Below are positions 22,701-32,694 of a DNA stretch of 64,000 bases, piece after piece (the first letter of the stretch is position 1; each line of letters opens with the position of its first letter). Under the pieces are notes generated by a model that was not told where the DNA came from, did not search any database, and was given only the letters and a program-made list of their open reading frames with translations. The stretch covers positions 62,001 through 126,000 of the forward strand of contig JAWKAU010000216.1 in NCBI GenBank assembly GCA_033398695.1, read 5' to 3'. Both the position numbers and the translations under genes were made by a program. This DNA comes from Orobanche coerulescens. Taxonomy: Eukaryota > Streptophyta > Magnoliopsida > Lamiales > Orobanchaceae.

Positions 22701-23900
22701 TGAAGTACTTTGGTGCTGAATCTTTTCCTGATGAGGTTCAGGATAAAGATCTTATTTTTTAAACCTTCTATATTGAGTCTCTTGGTTTATTAGCTTCCTG
22801 CTTATTTTCTCCCTTTCGGAACGAGATGATGAAGATCTTCATCATCTCGATGAAGCATCTGACACCATGCGAAATCATCTAGATGGTTTTTCTATCTGCT
22901 TATCTCTCATGAAGCATCTGACACCATGTGAAATCTCCAATTCGTTGGATTAGAAAAGAAAGGTTCTTGCTTTGGTGATTCCAGCCTTATAAATAAATAA
23001 GGTGGATATCTTGATGGTGGACAGAATGGCGAATAAGGCATACGCCTTTGTTGTAGATCATTCTCCATATGTAATTACCTGCTTTTTTTCAAAGAATATC
23101 AACATAGAGTATCACAAGGCGTTGTTTTGATTTTGTCGAGGGCAAATATATCTCTTTGAATCCATTGCATTATTTAATCTACTTTGTGATGAGGTAACTT
23201 TTTTTTTTCTAATTTCATATTGGGAGAAGTCCATAATGATTCAGAGAAGGATTTAGATGTGCTACTACTTCTATTGAGGATGGAGATGAGACGAATGAAG
23301 ATGAAGATGAAGATAGATGAAGATGAAGATGAAGAGGAAGAGGAATAGGAAGAGGAAGAAGAGCCATGACTCATGTTTATATAATGTTTAACTAAGATAT
23401 TGGTCTATGTATTACTAAGTTAGATTGTGTGTCACTTGAACTTAGTTATTTTGCTTCAACTTGGTCATTTTCCTAAACTTAGTCTGAGTGAATTTATTGA
23501 TGTTGGAACACCAGTAATATTGCTCGGTTGGATTGATGTTACGATATACCAATTGAAATAAATCTAATGGTCATGCCAGTTTTTTTATTTAGCATTGCAA
23601 TAGAAGCTTAAATGTTGCCATATATGTCATATTCATTAATAAAATTAGATTGCATTTGATTCTAAATACGTTGCAATTGGGCATATATATGTTGCCTTAG
23701 GGTTGCCTGAATCCATATATTGCAACAATTAACACAAAAAAAATCGTTGCAAAAAAATGTTGCCATATGTAGTCCAAGATATTACAATGGTGTTAAACAT
23801 GTTGCTATAGCTGTTAAATCGTTGCCATATACTATATTTGCAACGATAATATGCCGTTGCAATATGGTGCCAAATTTGTTACCATAAGGGCCCTATGGCA
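22701..23900. other. CACTA-1 interior and right subterminal region
   Basis: No coding content recognised. It holds a GAAGAT-rich simple repeat at 23284-23366 and, from about 23580 rightward, many GTTGC(A/C)ATA-type words that belong to the subterminal repeats of the transposon. Confidence 0.55.
23284..23366 (+). repeat. GAAGAT/GAGGAA simple-sequence repeat
   Basis: Imperfect purine-rich hexamer and trinucleotide repeats. They could be the remnant of an acidic coding stretch from a captured exon, but no flanking coding sequence is recognised. Confidence 0.6.
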
Positions 23901-24022
23901 ACCAGAGCAAAGTGCACGCTTGATTTTTGCATAATCGTTGCAATAGGCCCTATTGCAATGAATTTAGGGCATATTTCAATGTATTTTACACGTTGCTGTA
24001 TGCAATCTATGGTGTAGTGATT

Positions 24023-25281
24023 TATGAGATGAAGAAGACCAACAATCCAGAGGCCCGCATGATCTCAGGTACACTCGATATTGTATCTCAACCTGTGTGT
24101 ACCCTTTTTGATACTGGTGCATCGCATTCATTCATCTCCGAGTCATGTTTGAGTAGACTACGTCTGGGTAGTGCTACTAGTTGAGAGCCTTATGTCATTG
24201 GTCTACCTGATGGTAGAAGAATTATCAGAGATCGTGAGATTAAGGATTGTCCAATTCAGCTTAATGGCCGTGATTGGTTAGCAGACCTAATCGTGGTGGA
24301 TTTACCTAGAGATGGTGTTATTTTAGGCATTGACTGGATGGATCATCACGATGCCATCATTAGTGTCCGTAAGCGTATGGTCACTATCATTTCAGACGAT
24401 GGGGTCGAATGTGTATTTCAGGGAGGTAATACCAGTTGTTCCAGGAGAGTCATCAACTTGATGAAAGCGGTGAAATTACTTAGTCAGGGGTGTGTTGGCT
24501 ATTGGTCCTATATGACCAAGACCAAGAAATCATCAATAATGTTGGTGGATATTCCGGTAGTGAGAGAATATGCCGATGTATTTCCAGACGAGTTACCTGG
24601 TTTGCCTCCACAGAGAGATGTAGAATTCACGATTGAGTTGGAGCCTGGTACGTCTCCAATATCGAAGGCACCATATCGGATGGCCCCAACCGAAATGCAA
24701 GAGTTGAAGAATCAACTGGAGGAATTGTCCGAGAAAGGTTATATCCGACCGAGTGCGTCCCCGAGGGGAGCACCAGTATTATTTATCAAGAAGAAGGACG
24801 GTTCTTTTCGCTTGTGTATTGATTATCGAGAGTTGAACAGGATGACGATTATCAAGAGTCGTTTGATTTCAGCACCCGTTCTTTCTTTACCACAAGGAAC
24901 GGAATGATTCGTGGTTTATAGTGACGCATCCGGACATGGTCTTGGATGTGTATTAATGCAGAACGGGAAGGTTATTGTCTATGCTTCACGGCAACTGACA
25001 CCTTACGAGGTTAATTATCCGACCCACGACCTGGAGTTAGCAGCCGTGGTTTTTGCGTTGAAGATTTGGCGTCATTACCTTTATGGCATCACCTGTCAGA
25101 TATTCACCGATCATAAGAATTTGAAGTATATATTTACTCAAAAGGAGTTAAATATGCGACAGAGGCAGTGGTTGGAACTAATCAAAGATTATGATATTGA
25201 GATACTATACCACCCGGGCAAGGCGAACGTTGTCGCCGACGCCTTGAGTCGTAAGTCCGTTCAGGAGCAGATGCTTGCTCG
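24023..25281 (+). pseudogene. Element C pol part 1: protease, truncated RT, RNase H
   Basis: Continues gag after CACTA-1. Protease motif LFDTGASHSFIS lies near 24107. In-frame TGA stops are at 24182-24184 and 24905-24907. RT begins normally ([35 protein letters not shown]), but at about 24855-24862 it jumps from the start of RT directly to [13 protein letters not shown], which lies after RT. Some 190 codons with the palm and the YxDD active site are absent. RNase H follows ([41 protein letters not shown]). CACTA-2 inserts soon after. Confidence 0.9.
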
Positions 25282-25985
25282 TTTCACTATGCCATAGATG
25301 GCCTACGGCAACTCCTACAAAATGTTGCAAGAAGCAAAAAAAACGTTGTTGTAGACAAGAAAATCAAAACGGCAATACTTTTTTGGTGTCGCACTTTTCA
25401 CCGCTGCCGTGGGTCCCTATAGCAACACTTATGTCACCTACTGCAACACCACTCCTTTTGTTACCATAAGACTGCAAGGCATCGTTAACTATAGTCTACA
25501 GCAACATTAAACAAGTATTGCAGTAGAGGCCAATTTTCGGTAAAGTAGGGGGGCACAGATGGGGCCCACATAGTGGGCCCCATATGTGGGCACCACATGT
25601 GGGGTCCGATGTGGGCCCCAACTGTGGGCCTCATACCTGTTAGGGAACCCTGTTGCAACACTTTTTAAGTTTCTGCAACACCTTCTAGTAAGTAGCTGCA
25701 ACGTTTTTTTTTCTACAGTAATATTTTTTGTCTACAGCAATGTTTTTCTTGTCTACAGCAACGTTTCTTTTGTCTATTGCAACACTTTCACAAAAAAAAG
25801 TTTAACAGGAAATATTTATTTATATTAATTATCAATCCATTACAATTCCGAATCCATCCATTCAAAATACAACCCATCCATCCAAAATATCTAAAAAACA
25901 ATACTTAAGGTTTACTTAAAAACAGTACTTAAGGTTTAATACAACGACCAAAAGCCATGAAATACGGTACTTAAAAACAGAAAAT

Positions 25986-26376
25986 CTAAGATGTAGCATC
26001 TCCTCCGGTAATAGTATTGCCGTTGTCGTTATCACTTGATATTGTGGGACAAAGTTCCACCAAATTGATGTTCAAGCTTGGGTTTACTTCGCCTAATTTC
26101 TTAAGCACCCAAGTTAGGTTCTCCTGCACCTTCTTATTCACCTGTGCATCTACTTCTTCTTGGACCTTCTTCTCCAGCTTTTCTTCCATTTCGTCAACAA
26201 CTTCTTGCCTGATTTTGGCCGTCAAGTCACTGATCTGCGAGTTTGTAGTGCCAGAAGTGGAGCATTTGTCAGACTTTACACATCTTCCTATAAGCCATGA
26301 AGGACCATGTGGTTTTCCATCCAATAGAAGTTCAGTGAGACCTTTAGTCAGGACCAATAACCTTTTTAATTTTGTC
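25986..26376 (-). pseudogene. C-terminal exon of a CACTA (En/Spm-type) transposon ORF
   Basis: Minus-strand exon preceded by an acceptor TTTATTTTGTAG and ending at a stop at 25986. It encodes a KPHGPSWLIGR motif, then a Glu/Lys-rich coiled coil (about 60 residues) and WVLKKLGEVNPSLNIN near the end. This resembles the C-terminal tail of plant Ptta/En/Spm-type transposon proteins. The transposase domain itself is missing. It is one of the few pieces of CACTA-2 native to the transposon. Confidence 0.6.
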
Positions 26377-26399
26377 CTACAAAATAAAGCCATGACCAT

Positions 26400-27573
26400 G
26401 TCAAATTAAATAGACTTGAATGGAAGAATATACCTGGCATGTGATCAACTAAATAATAGAACACTTACAATTATGAACTTAGTTACTTTTCCATCAGTCA
26501 TGTACTCGCGACCCTCTTTTCGCTTACGAGTCTTAACAAAAAAAGGTTGTTTTTAAAAATTATACTATATTAGAGACCATGTAAAAGGTTATATGCTAAT
26601 TCAAGAGAAAGAAAATTGATGGCAAACCACCAAGAACAGAGACGTATCACCAACAATAGAGATCGTCGGACATGCAGCACAACCTTTTCATACAAGAGTA
26701 AACAACGATTAGGGGAAAAGCACATAAAGACATCATATACATATGAAATCAGGTGTGAATTGCACTACCTAAGGTAAGATCAGAACAGCTTTATCTAGAT
26801 TCACTTATAATCAAACAATGTCCCTTGCAACTTCCAGCAAGCAATCAAAGTTGATTGCGGTTGTATTTAATCTGGTAAAACTCTCAAGAAATCTAAGCGA
26901 ACTATTTAATAGTTGTCAAAACCATAGAATAATCAACCCATCAAAGTTTAATCCTCAATAAAATGAACAAAGTTAACAGTTGAAACCAAGTTTTAAACAA
27001 ATTGGCCAAATGGGAAATTAAATACGAAACAGAAATACCTCGATTCAATATAATACTCAAGTTAATTCTCTGTTTTAAGAAATACTCCAAAGAATTTCAG
27101 TCCACTGGGTAACAAATAAACAATAACAGTAGAAAACAGATAGTTGAGAATGAACGGGCAGCAATCTAAACAAACGCAAAATAAAACTAAAAAAAATCAG
27201 GAAACATCTCATGCACGAGATTCATGACGCGTGCACACACACACACATAAATAGTGAAGAGAGAGGGAGAGAGAGCATCAACACCACAACTTTCCTAGAA
27301 TCGAAGAAACACACACACACACATGGTTCTTGAGAAAAATAGAAATTAAGCGCAAAGGAAGCAAAGAAATCAATGATCATGGGATCACAAACAAGAAATC
27401 AATCTGCGAACATTCATATAAACCCCGATTCTAAAGGCTGCATCAAAGAGAAAATTTCAAAAAAGGCCGATACATCCCCATAACAAACGAAAACACAAAA
27501 TTCACAAATAATGAAAAAAAAGTACATAACTGTGATTTAATGGTGCAATATGGGAAGATGAAACAGAAGGGAA
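26400..27573. other. CACTA-2 interior, AT-rich
   Basis: No exon recognised. The part next to 27580 is probably intron 1 of the captured TFIIF beta gene. Short CA microsatellites occur at about 27234-27248 and 27308-27321. Confidence 0.45.
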
Positions 27574-27580
27574 TGTTTAC

Positions 27581-27781
27581 CTCGAGGGAGGAGGGATCTT
27601 CAGGCCGAATGAGATTGATGGAGACGATGACTTTGGCGACGGGCGGCGAGTCGGCAGCGGCGACGGCGGAGGACTGCCAGGCCTTGGAGACAACTGGCGG
27701 GCACTTCATAAACCAAATAGATAGGTCGGCTTTGGCCGTCGAGAGTGGCGTTGCCTTTGCTGTAGTCATCTCATCCTCCAT
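27581..27781 (-). pseudogene. Captured exon 1 of TFIIF beta subunit (RAP30 homologue)
   Basis: On the minus strand an ATG at 27781 opens 67 codons ending at a CTCGAG/GTAAAC donor. The protein contains LSIWFMKCPPVVSKAW, PPVAKVIVSI and RPEDPSSLE, which match the N-terminal segment of plant TFIIF beta, the smaller subunit of the RNA polymerase II initiation factor TFIIF. The exon is fully open and the donor is canonical, so the copy is young or selected. A pyrimidine-rich leader lies upstream (27782-27905). No later TFIIF exon was found in the element. Possibly transcribed; a functional product is unlikely. Confidence 0.85.
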
Positions 27782-28059
27782 GAGCCGAGGGTTTACGGGT
27801 GAGAAGAATGGATAGATGAAGAACGAGACCCTACAAATAAGAGAAATATAAAAACGGGAAGAAGAAAAGGGACCACGCGTTAACCTCAACAACAGAATTG
27901 TGGAAGCACGATTTCGACCAACAATGACCTTCACTCTTTTAGGATTACTAGGGGGAGCGACGCACTGTGCGCGTCGAGCATTTTTGTTTTGTGTTTGTTT
28001 GTCTGGTTGGTTATGTGAAGAAGTTGCTCGAAGCACAAAATTAAATTTTAGTTATTTGC

Positions 28060-29629
28060 TCCATTTAGAAATGAGGAAGGTAGGAATACAGTAATTCATG
28101 TAGGTGAAATACACTTTAATATATGTATATGTAGATATATAAATGTGTTCATGTAGATATTTTTGTGTAAAATGGTTCAGGTACACTGGATGAATATTTA
28201 ATATCATCTGCGTTGTCATCAGGTAGCATGTTTGCAATACCATGATTGGATTGTTAGGTAAATATAGAGGGATGAAAGTTTTCTAAGAATGAACATTATT
28301 TGAATGCATGATAAATCAAAAAAAAACTTACTGATGCATGATAAATCAAAAAATCTTACTGGTGGCAGAAAGGAATATAATAGAATATCTGGGGGGAAGA
28401 GAGAAAATGAGAATATTTGTGTAAATAAATGTTACGAACTCATGATCTGTCCTATATATTGAAGAAAAATGAAGAAAAAAACACCCTGTTATGCGGGAAA
28501 TTTAGTAGCTCAGACTTCTGCATATATGAGATGCAGAAAATACAATAGCTTTGTATGTAGGAATTGCAGCAAATTGATAGAAAACCGTTAAAAATAAACC
28601 AAATGAAGCAGCAGACTTTTGGGAAAACCTAGCAGCAGAACAAAACAGGAAATATGTAATAACAATATCTTGCAAGAACAACCTGAGGCAATTACGTTGA
28701 ACAAACCCATGAGTCTTTAATTACAGCGATGCGAACTTAAAAATTTACTATTTCGCAACCTACCTAATAAAGAGTTAGAGAAATACGAAAAACCATAATA
28801 CAACAGAACAAAAATCATTCTTGTAATAAAGAACGCTAAAAACACATCAAACAATAGCTCGAACTTTCTTAGGGCGGGGAACCACATCTCTGTCTACGAA
28901 ACTAAGGTTGTTATGAGGGTCTCGAGCTCATGAAGTTCCGAGTCCGCGTGGAGGGAACAAGCATTTGAGAAAGAGTCTTTGAAAAATATACGTTTATCTC
29001 ACTCCTAACAGAAAATGTACCCTTGCTAATTCTAAAATCTGCACAAGACCACACCTACCTAGTAACAGATAGAATAAAAAATAAATCAAATAAGAACTAC
29101 CAACAACATATGTGTTTACTAACCAGAAAGCAACCGATTTTTAGACCGCGTAAAGCAGAGAGAGCCTATAAATCTGCCCATCTGCAACCTGGTAAACAAA
29201 AAGAACAACCAGAAAATAAGCAAATATGAAAATAGAACACCAGGTGAGGAAAATATTGAAAGGAAGTCTAATTTTGATGGTGGTGTTGATTTTTGAAATG
29301 AGGGATATTCCTAATGTATGCGAAGTTCGGGCTAAAACAAAGAAAAATTACAAGTAATTGTAGAGTGATTTGTACAGGTATAAAAGATATTTTCTTTTAA
29401 AATATCTTTTTATAGGTTTGTTGTGTCTCAAGCCTGCACAACGCGGCAGTAACACCTCCACACAACAAATGTCTGCCAAAAAAACATGAATAACAATAAA
29501 ACTAAAAAAGCGAAATAGCATAAGAAATTCAGAAAAACTACAGTTTCAAACTCCAACAGCAGAAAAGATTACACATGAGAAAAAATATTCGCTTTTACAA
29601 AGAGAACCAGATTTCCCAAAAATCGATGG
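28060..29629. other. CACTA-2 interior, unassigned
   Basis: AT-rich with intron-like composition on the minus strand. The stretch at 28860-28985 is more GC-rich and could be an exon of a captured gene, but I do not recognise it. Confidence 0.4.
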
Positions 29630-30130
29630 CCCGATTTCTTACATCAACCGGAAATACGACACAGAATAAGAAACCCTAAAAAAGAAACCGAAGGTAAGAA
29701 AACAGGGAAACAACATAACAAAGAATCGGATTCCCCAAAAACCACCGGACGAATTTCCTATAAGAACCAAAAATACAACACAAAATTTGAAACCCTAACA
29801 GTAAAAAAACCTTACACAAACACTTCGATGAGGAAGCCTCCGCAAAGCAGTAGAACCACAATAAAGCAGAGAAATGAAAGGAACATACAATTCGCGAAAT
29901 AATCGGCCGAGAATTCCAGAAACAACCAAATGAAAATAAAAGAAACGAAACACAGATGTCAAAAGAAGATGAAGCGGGGAAGTCGGTGGGGAGGAAGATA
30001 GAAGAAAGAGAAAATGACAGCCGATGAGGAAAAATAAAAGCATCGTCTAATGAAGGAAAACGATGAAGGAAAACGAAAGAGTTGCAACTCTAAGAAACAC
30101 GCTTTCGACCACTTTCGCCTTCACTCTTTT
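29630..30130 (-). other. Promoter/5' leader-like segment in CACTA-2
   Basis: On the minus strand this is pyrimidine-rich with TTAGGGTTTC words and two related ~50-bp units containing TTTTTGGGGAATC / TTTTTGGGAAATC. This is typical of a plant 5' UTR with its first intron. Its upstream edge (30085-30127) shares a motif with the region just upstream of the TFIIF exon (27905-27945), including CACGNTTTCGACCA and CCTTCACTCTTTTA. Probably a second captured gene start; identity unknown. Confidence 0.4.
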
Positions 30131-30737
30131 AAAGTAAAAAAAAAGTAAGATAGGATAATATATATATATATATATATATATAAAAGTAGGATATATAAGT
30201 AGAAAAATGCATTATTATTATTCAGCTAGCTAAACGATATAAAAATGAAACAAATCAGTAAAAAAATTAATACCATCAAAATTTCAATTTAAAATTTCCT
30301 GGATATTACACATAATTATTGGCACCTTTTATTCTATCCAGATAATTATTTTAAATAATTATTTTTAATTTTAATTTTATAAATATTATATTTTTTTAAT
30401 TTGTTCATATCAAATCTAATTAAAAAGTATTACTTCTGAATAAATGTCATACTCCACTTCAATCAAAATTAATTAGTTCTCAAGTAAAAGATTATTTGAT
30501 TTTAATTTTACATAAAAAATATGAAGTTTTTTTTTTAAATAGTACATCTACGGCAACACTGTGTCATAAAATATTATAGCATGTAACACTTTGCTACTAG
30601 GGCAACACTTTGTAAACATATACAGCAACATCAAAAAAGCAATGTTGCAGCAGGTAAAAATTTTAGAGCTACTACAACATTTTTTAGTGCAGCACTAACA
30701 AAATCTGTTGCCGTAGGCCATCTATGGCGTAGTGTTT

Positions 30738-31118
30738 AACAGTTCAGGAGAAGCTTCAACAGGAATTCCTAAGATCCGAGGTCGAGGTCTGTTACAGTGA
30801 GTACAAGGGCAACTTTGTACGTTAGAGATTTCATCGCCACTTGAGGAGGCGATCAGGGAGAATCAGGGTTCGGACCCATTTTTGTCGCGCATCCGAGAGG
30901 ATGTGGCTCAGGGGAAAGACCCTGGATTTGTGGTCCACGAGGATGGACTTTTGCGATTTAAGAATCGGTTATGCATACCGGTGGATGACGTGTTGAAAAA
31001 CTTGATTTTGAGAGAAGCTCATGCTACCCCTTATTCCATTCATCCGGGATCTAGCAAGATGTACAAATACTTGAAACAAAATTACTGGTGGAGTAATATG
31101 AAGCGAGAAGTCGCAGAA
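30738..31118 (+). pseudogene. Element C pol part 2: linker and integrase zinc domain, truncated
   Basis: Continues after CACTA-2 with a Gln/Glu-rich linker, then a frameshift near 30827. From 30882 it is open: a segment with DPGFVVHEDGLLRFKNR and the integrase zinc region REAHATPYSIHPGSSKMYK...YWWSNMKREVAEH. The domain is cut after its second His, before the CxxC pair, where copia LTR sequence begins. The catalytic core is missing. Confidence 0.88.
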
Positions 31119-31781
31119 CACACACCATCCGGGCCGCGGCACCCAAAGTCAACACACGTTTTTGGGGCCTTCTCTAGCAGATGTTTGCTGCGTTTTTCAT
31201 CACTTCACCCACCATTTTGAGAGAAACACACAAGAGAGAAAAGAAAGTGAGAAATATACTTGTTTGATTTCCCGGAGGTGTATCGATCGGATCGTCGTGA
31301 TATTTTGACAAGAGCTTGGTAGCGATTGGGCAAATATTTTCACCGGAATAGATCGATGTTTTGAGTTCGGAAGTTCGGGTATTTTGTTAGCTTTTGTGTA
31401 ATCTATTTTTTGGTGTTTATTTCTTTCTCGATCTTCTTGTTGTTGTGGATTCCAAATACTTGAAGATTGTTTATTACTAAGTATTTGAAGATTATTGTTG
31501 TATACCTCTAGTTTGTACTAAGGACGATTTGTGTATTGTAGATTGGTGATAGTGGATTTAAGCGGCTTCGGTCTCATGGTTTTTACTCTCGTCTTGAGGG
31601 GTTTTCCACGCTAAAAACCGTGTCTCGATGTTTATCATTTTTGATATCATTTGTATTATTTATCGAGTTGTAATTGATTTACTCTACTCGTCGGTAACCT
31701 CGAAGTTACAATTGAAGATTGGGAAAGTTGTCAAATGAGTTTCTGCGTTTCGTTGTGACGTTATATTTTCTGTGTTTCCCA
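31119..31781 (+). repeat. 5' LTR of element J (lacks first ~226 bp)
   Basis: Aligns with 36050-36700 at high identity. It begins at the ACACCATYCGGG palindrome-rich U3 and ends TTTCCCA before the primer site. Confidence 0.9.
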
Positions 31782-31787
31782 CTAAAG

Positions 31788-31800
31788 TGATATCGGAGCC
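31788..31800 (+). other. Primer binding site, element J
   Basis: TGATATCGGAGCC after the LTR; tRNA-iMet-type with two changes from TGGTATCAGAGCC. Confidence 0.75.
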
Positions 31801-31843
31801 ACGGGATTTTTGTTTAGTGGTTGTTTATTATCTCAATGGTAAG

Positions 31844-32685
31844 ATGGAAGCCAACATGAGTAGAATGGTGAATTTGAATGGTTCAAATTACCATGTATGG
31901 AAGGGCAAGATGGAAAACCTTCTATATGTGAAGGATTATTATCTACCGGTCTTTAGCAAAGACAAACTGGAAGGCAAGTCCGGCGCGGAGTGGACTATTT
32001 TGCATCGCCAAGTTTGTGGCTATATTCGACAATGGGTTGATGATAATGTGTTGAATCATATTAGTGGAGAAAAGGACGCTCGAGAATTGTGGCACAAGCT
32101 CGAGCAATTGTATGCTCGGAAGACGGGGAATAATAAGCTATTCCTCATTAAACAAATGATGAATTAAAATATCGAGATGGGACTCCTCTGTCGGATAATT
32201 TGAATGCATTACAAGGCATCATTAATCAACTTGCCGGAATGGGCATTAAATTCGAAGAGGAGGTTCAAGCTTTGTGGTTGTTGGGCACATTGCCGGATAC
32301 TTAGGAGACATTTCGTGCGTCTTTGTCTAACTTTGCCCCTGATGGTGTCATTTCGATGGAACTTGCTAAGGGGAACATGTTGAATGAGGAGGTCCGAAGA
32401 AAGGTACAGGGATCTTCGTCACAGTCGGATGTTCTTGTTACCGAAAGACGGGGGAGAGGTCAAACCAGAGGTTCGAGTAATAGAGGGCCACAAAGAAGTA
32501 ATTCCAGGGGGAAGTATGCCAATATTGAATGCTACCGTTGTGGTAAGAAAGGGCATACGAAGAAATTTTGCCGACAACTCAAGAAGGAAAATCGCCAAGG
32601 CCGAGAGAACTCTCAAAAGAAAGAGAGCGGGAGTAATGAAAAAGCCGAAGTAAATACTACTACCGAGGAGTTCTTTATATATTGA
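31844..32685 (+). pseudogene. Element J gag
   Basis: ATG at 31844 starts a copia gag (FNGxNYxxWK-type motif here as LNGSNYHVWKGKME; REL-type capsid segment ARELWHKLEQLY). A frameshift at about 32165 and a stop near 32303 (TAG) break the middle, where NLNALQGIINQLAGMGIKF-type capsid sequence is still clear. The CCHC knuckle CYRCGKKGHTKKFC is intact at about 32530-32571. A TGA at 32683-32685 separates gag from protease in the same frame, likely a further mutation because copia usually encodes one polyprotein. Confidence 0.9.
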
Positions 32686-32694
32686 AATTATGAC

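Larger units (their letters stand above)
20474..24019. mobile_element. CACTA-1: CACTA transposon carrying host gene fragments
   Basis: Left end CACTACACCATAGATTG is inverted at the right end (CAATCTATGGTGTAGTG), and both flanks carry ATT (20471-20473 and 24020-24022), the 3-bp duplication typical of CACTA elements. Subterminal DNA on both sides repeats GTTGCNATA-type words. No transposase is recognisable, so it is non-autonomous. The 3546-bp interior holds exons of two plant genes and a decayed retroelement/pararetrovirus-like fragment, i.e. a Pack-CACTA-type element. It inserted between gag and protease of element C. Confidence 0.93.
25285..30734. mobile_element. CACTA-2: CACTA transposon carrying a TFIIF beta exon
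   Basis: Left end CACTATGCCATAGATGGCCT and right-end inverse CACTACGCCATAGATGGCCT match over 28 bp with one mismatch. The flanks carry TTT (25282-25284 and 30735-30737). Subterminal regions are rich in TCTACAGCAAC/GTTGCNGTAG words (25300-25800, 30540-30734). It retains only the tail of a CACTA-encoded ORF on the minus strand and so looks non-autonomous. The first bases resemble CACTA-1, so the two are related families. Confidence 0.93.
16213..31118 (+). mobile_element. Element C: Ty3/gypsy retrotransposon, interrupted twice and truncated
   Basis: Forward element with 5' LTR (16213-18677), primer site, gag, protease, partial RT, RNase H and the N-terminal part of integrase. CACTA-1 splits it between gag and protease and CACTA-2 splits it after RNase H; reading across both insertions (minus the duplicated 3 bp) keeps recognisable polyprotein sequence. 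The rest of integrase, the chromodomain and the 3' LTR are gone: sequence switches to copia LTR at 31119. C inserted in element B's pol; the 5 bp before its LTR are ATAAT. RT core is deleted, so C could not move alone. Confidence 0.9.

Noticed and set aside
26017..26409. Plus-strand 130-codon frame
   Set aside because: It mirrors the minus-strand CACTA tail exon, which has the acceptor site and coiled-coil content.
30160..30183. TA microsatellite as a functional element
   Set aside because: Ordinary simple repeat in the AT-rich right part of CACTA-2.
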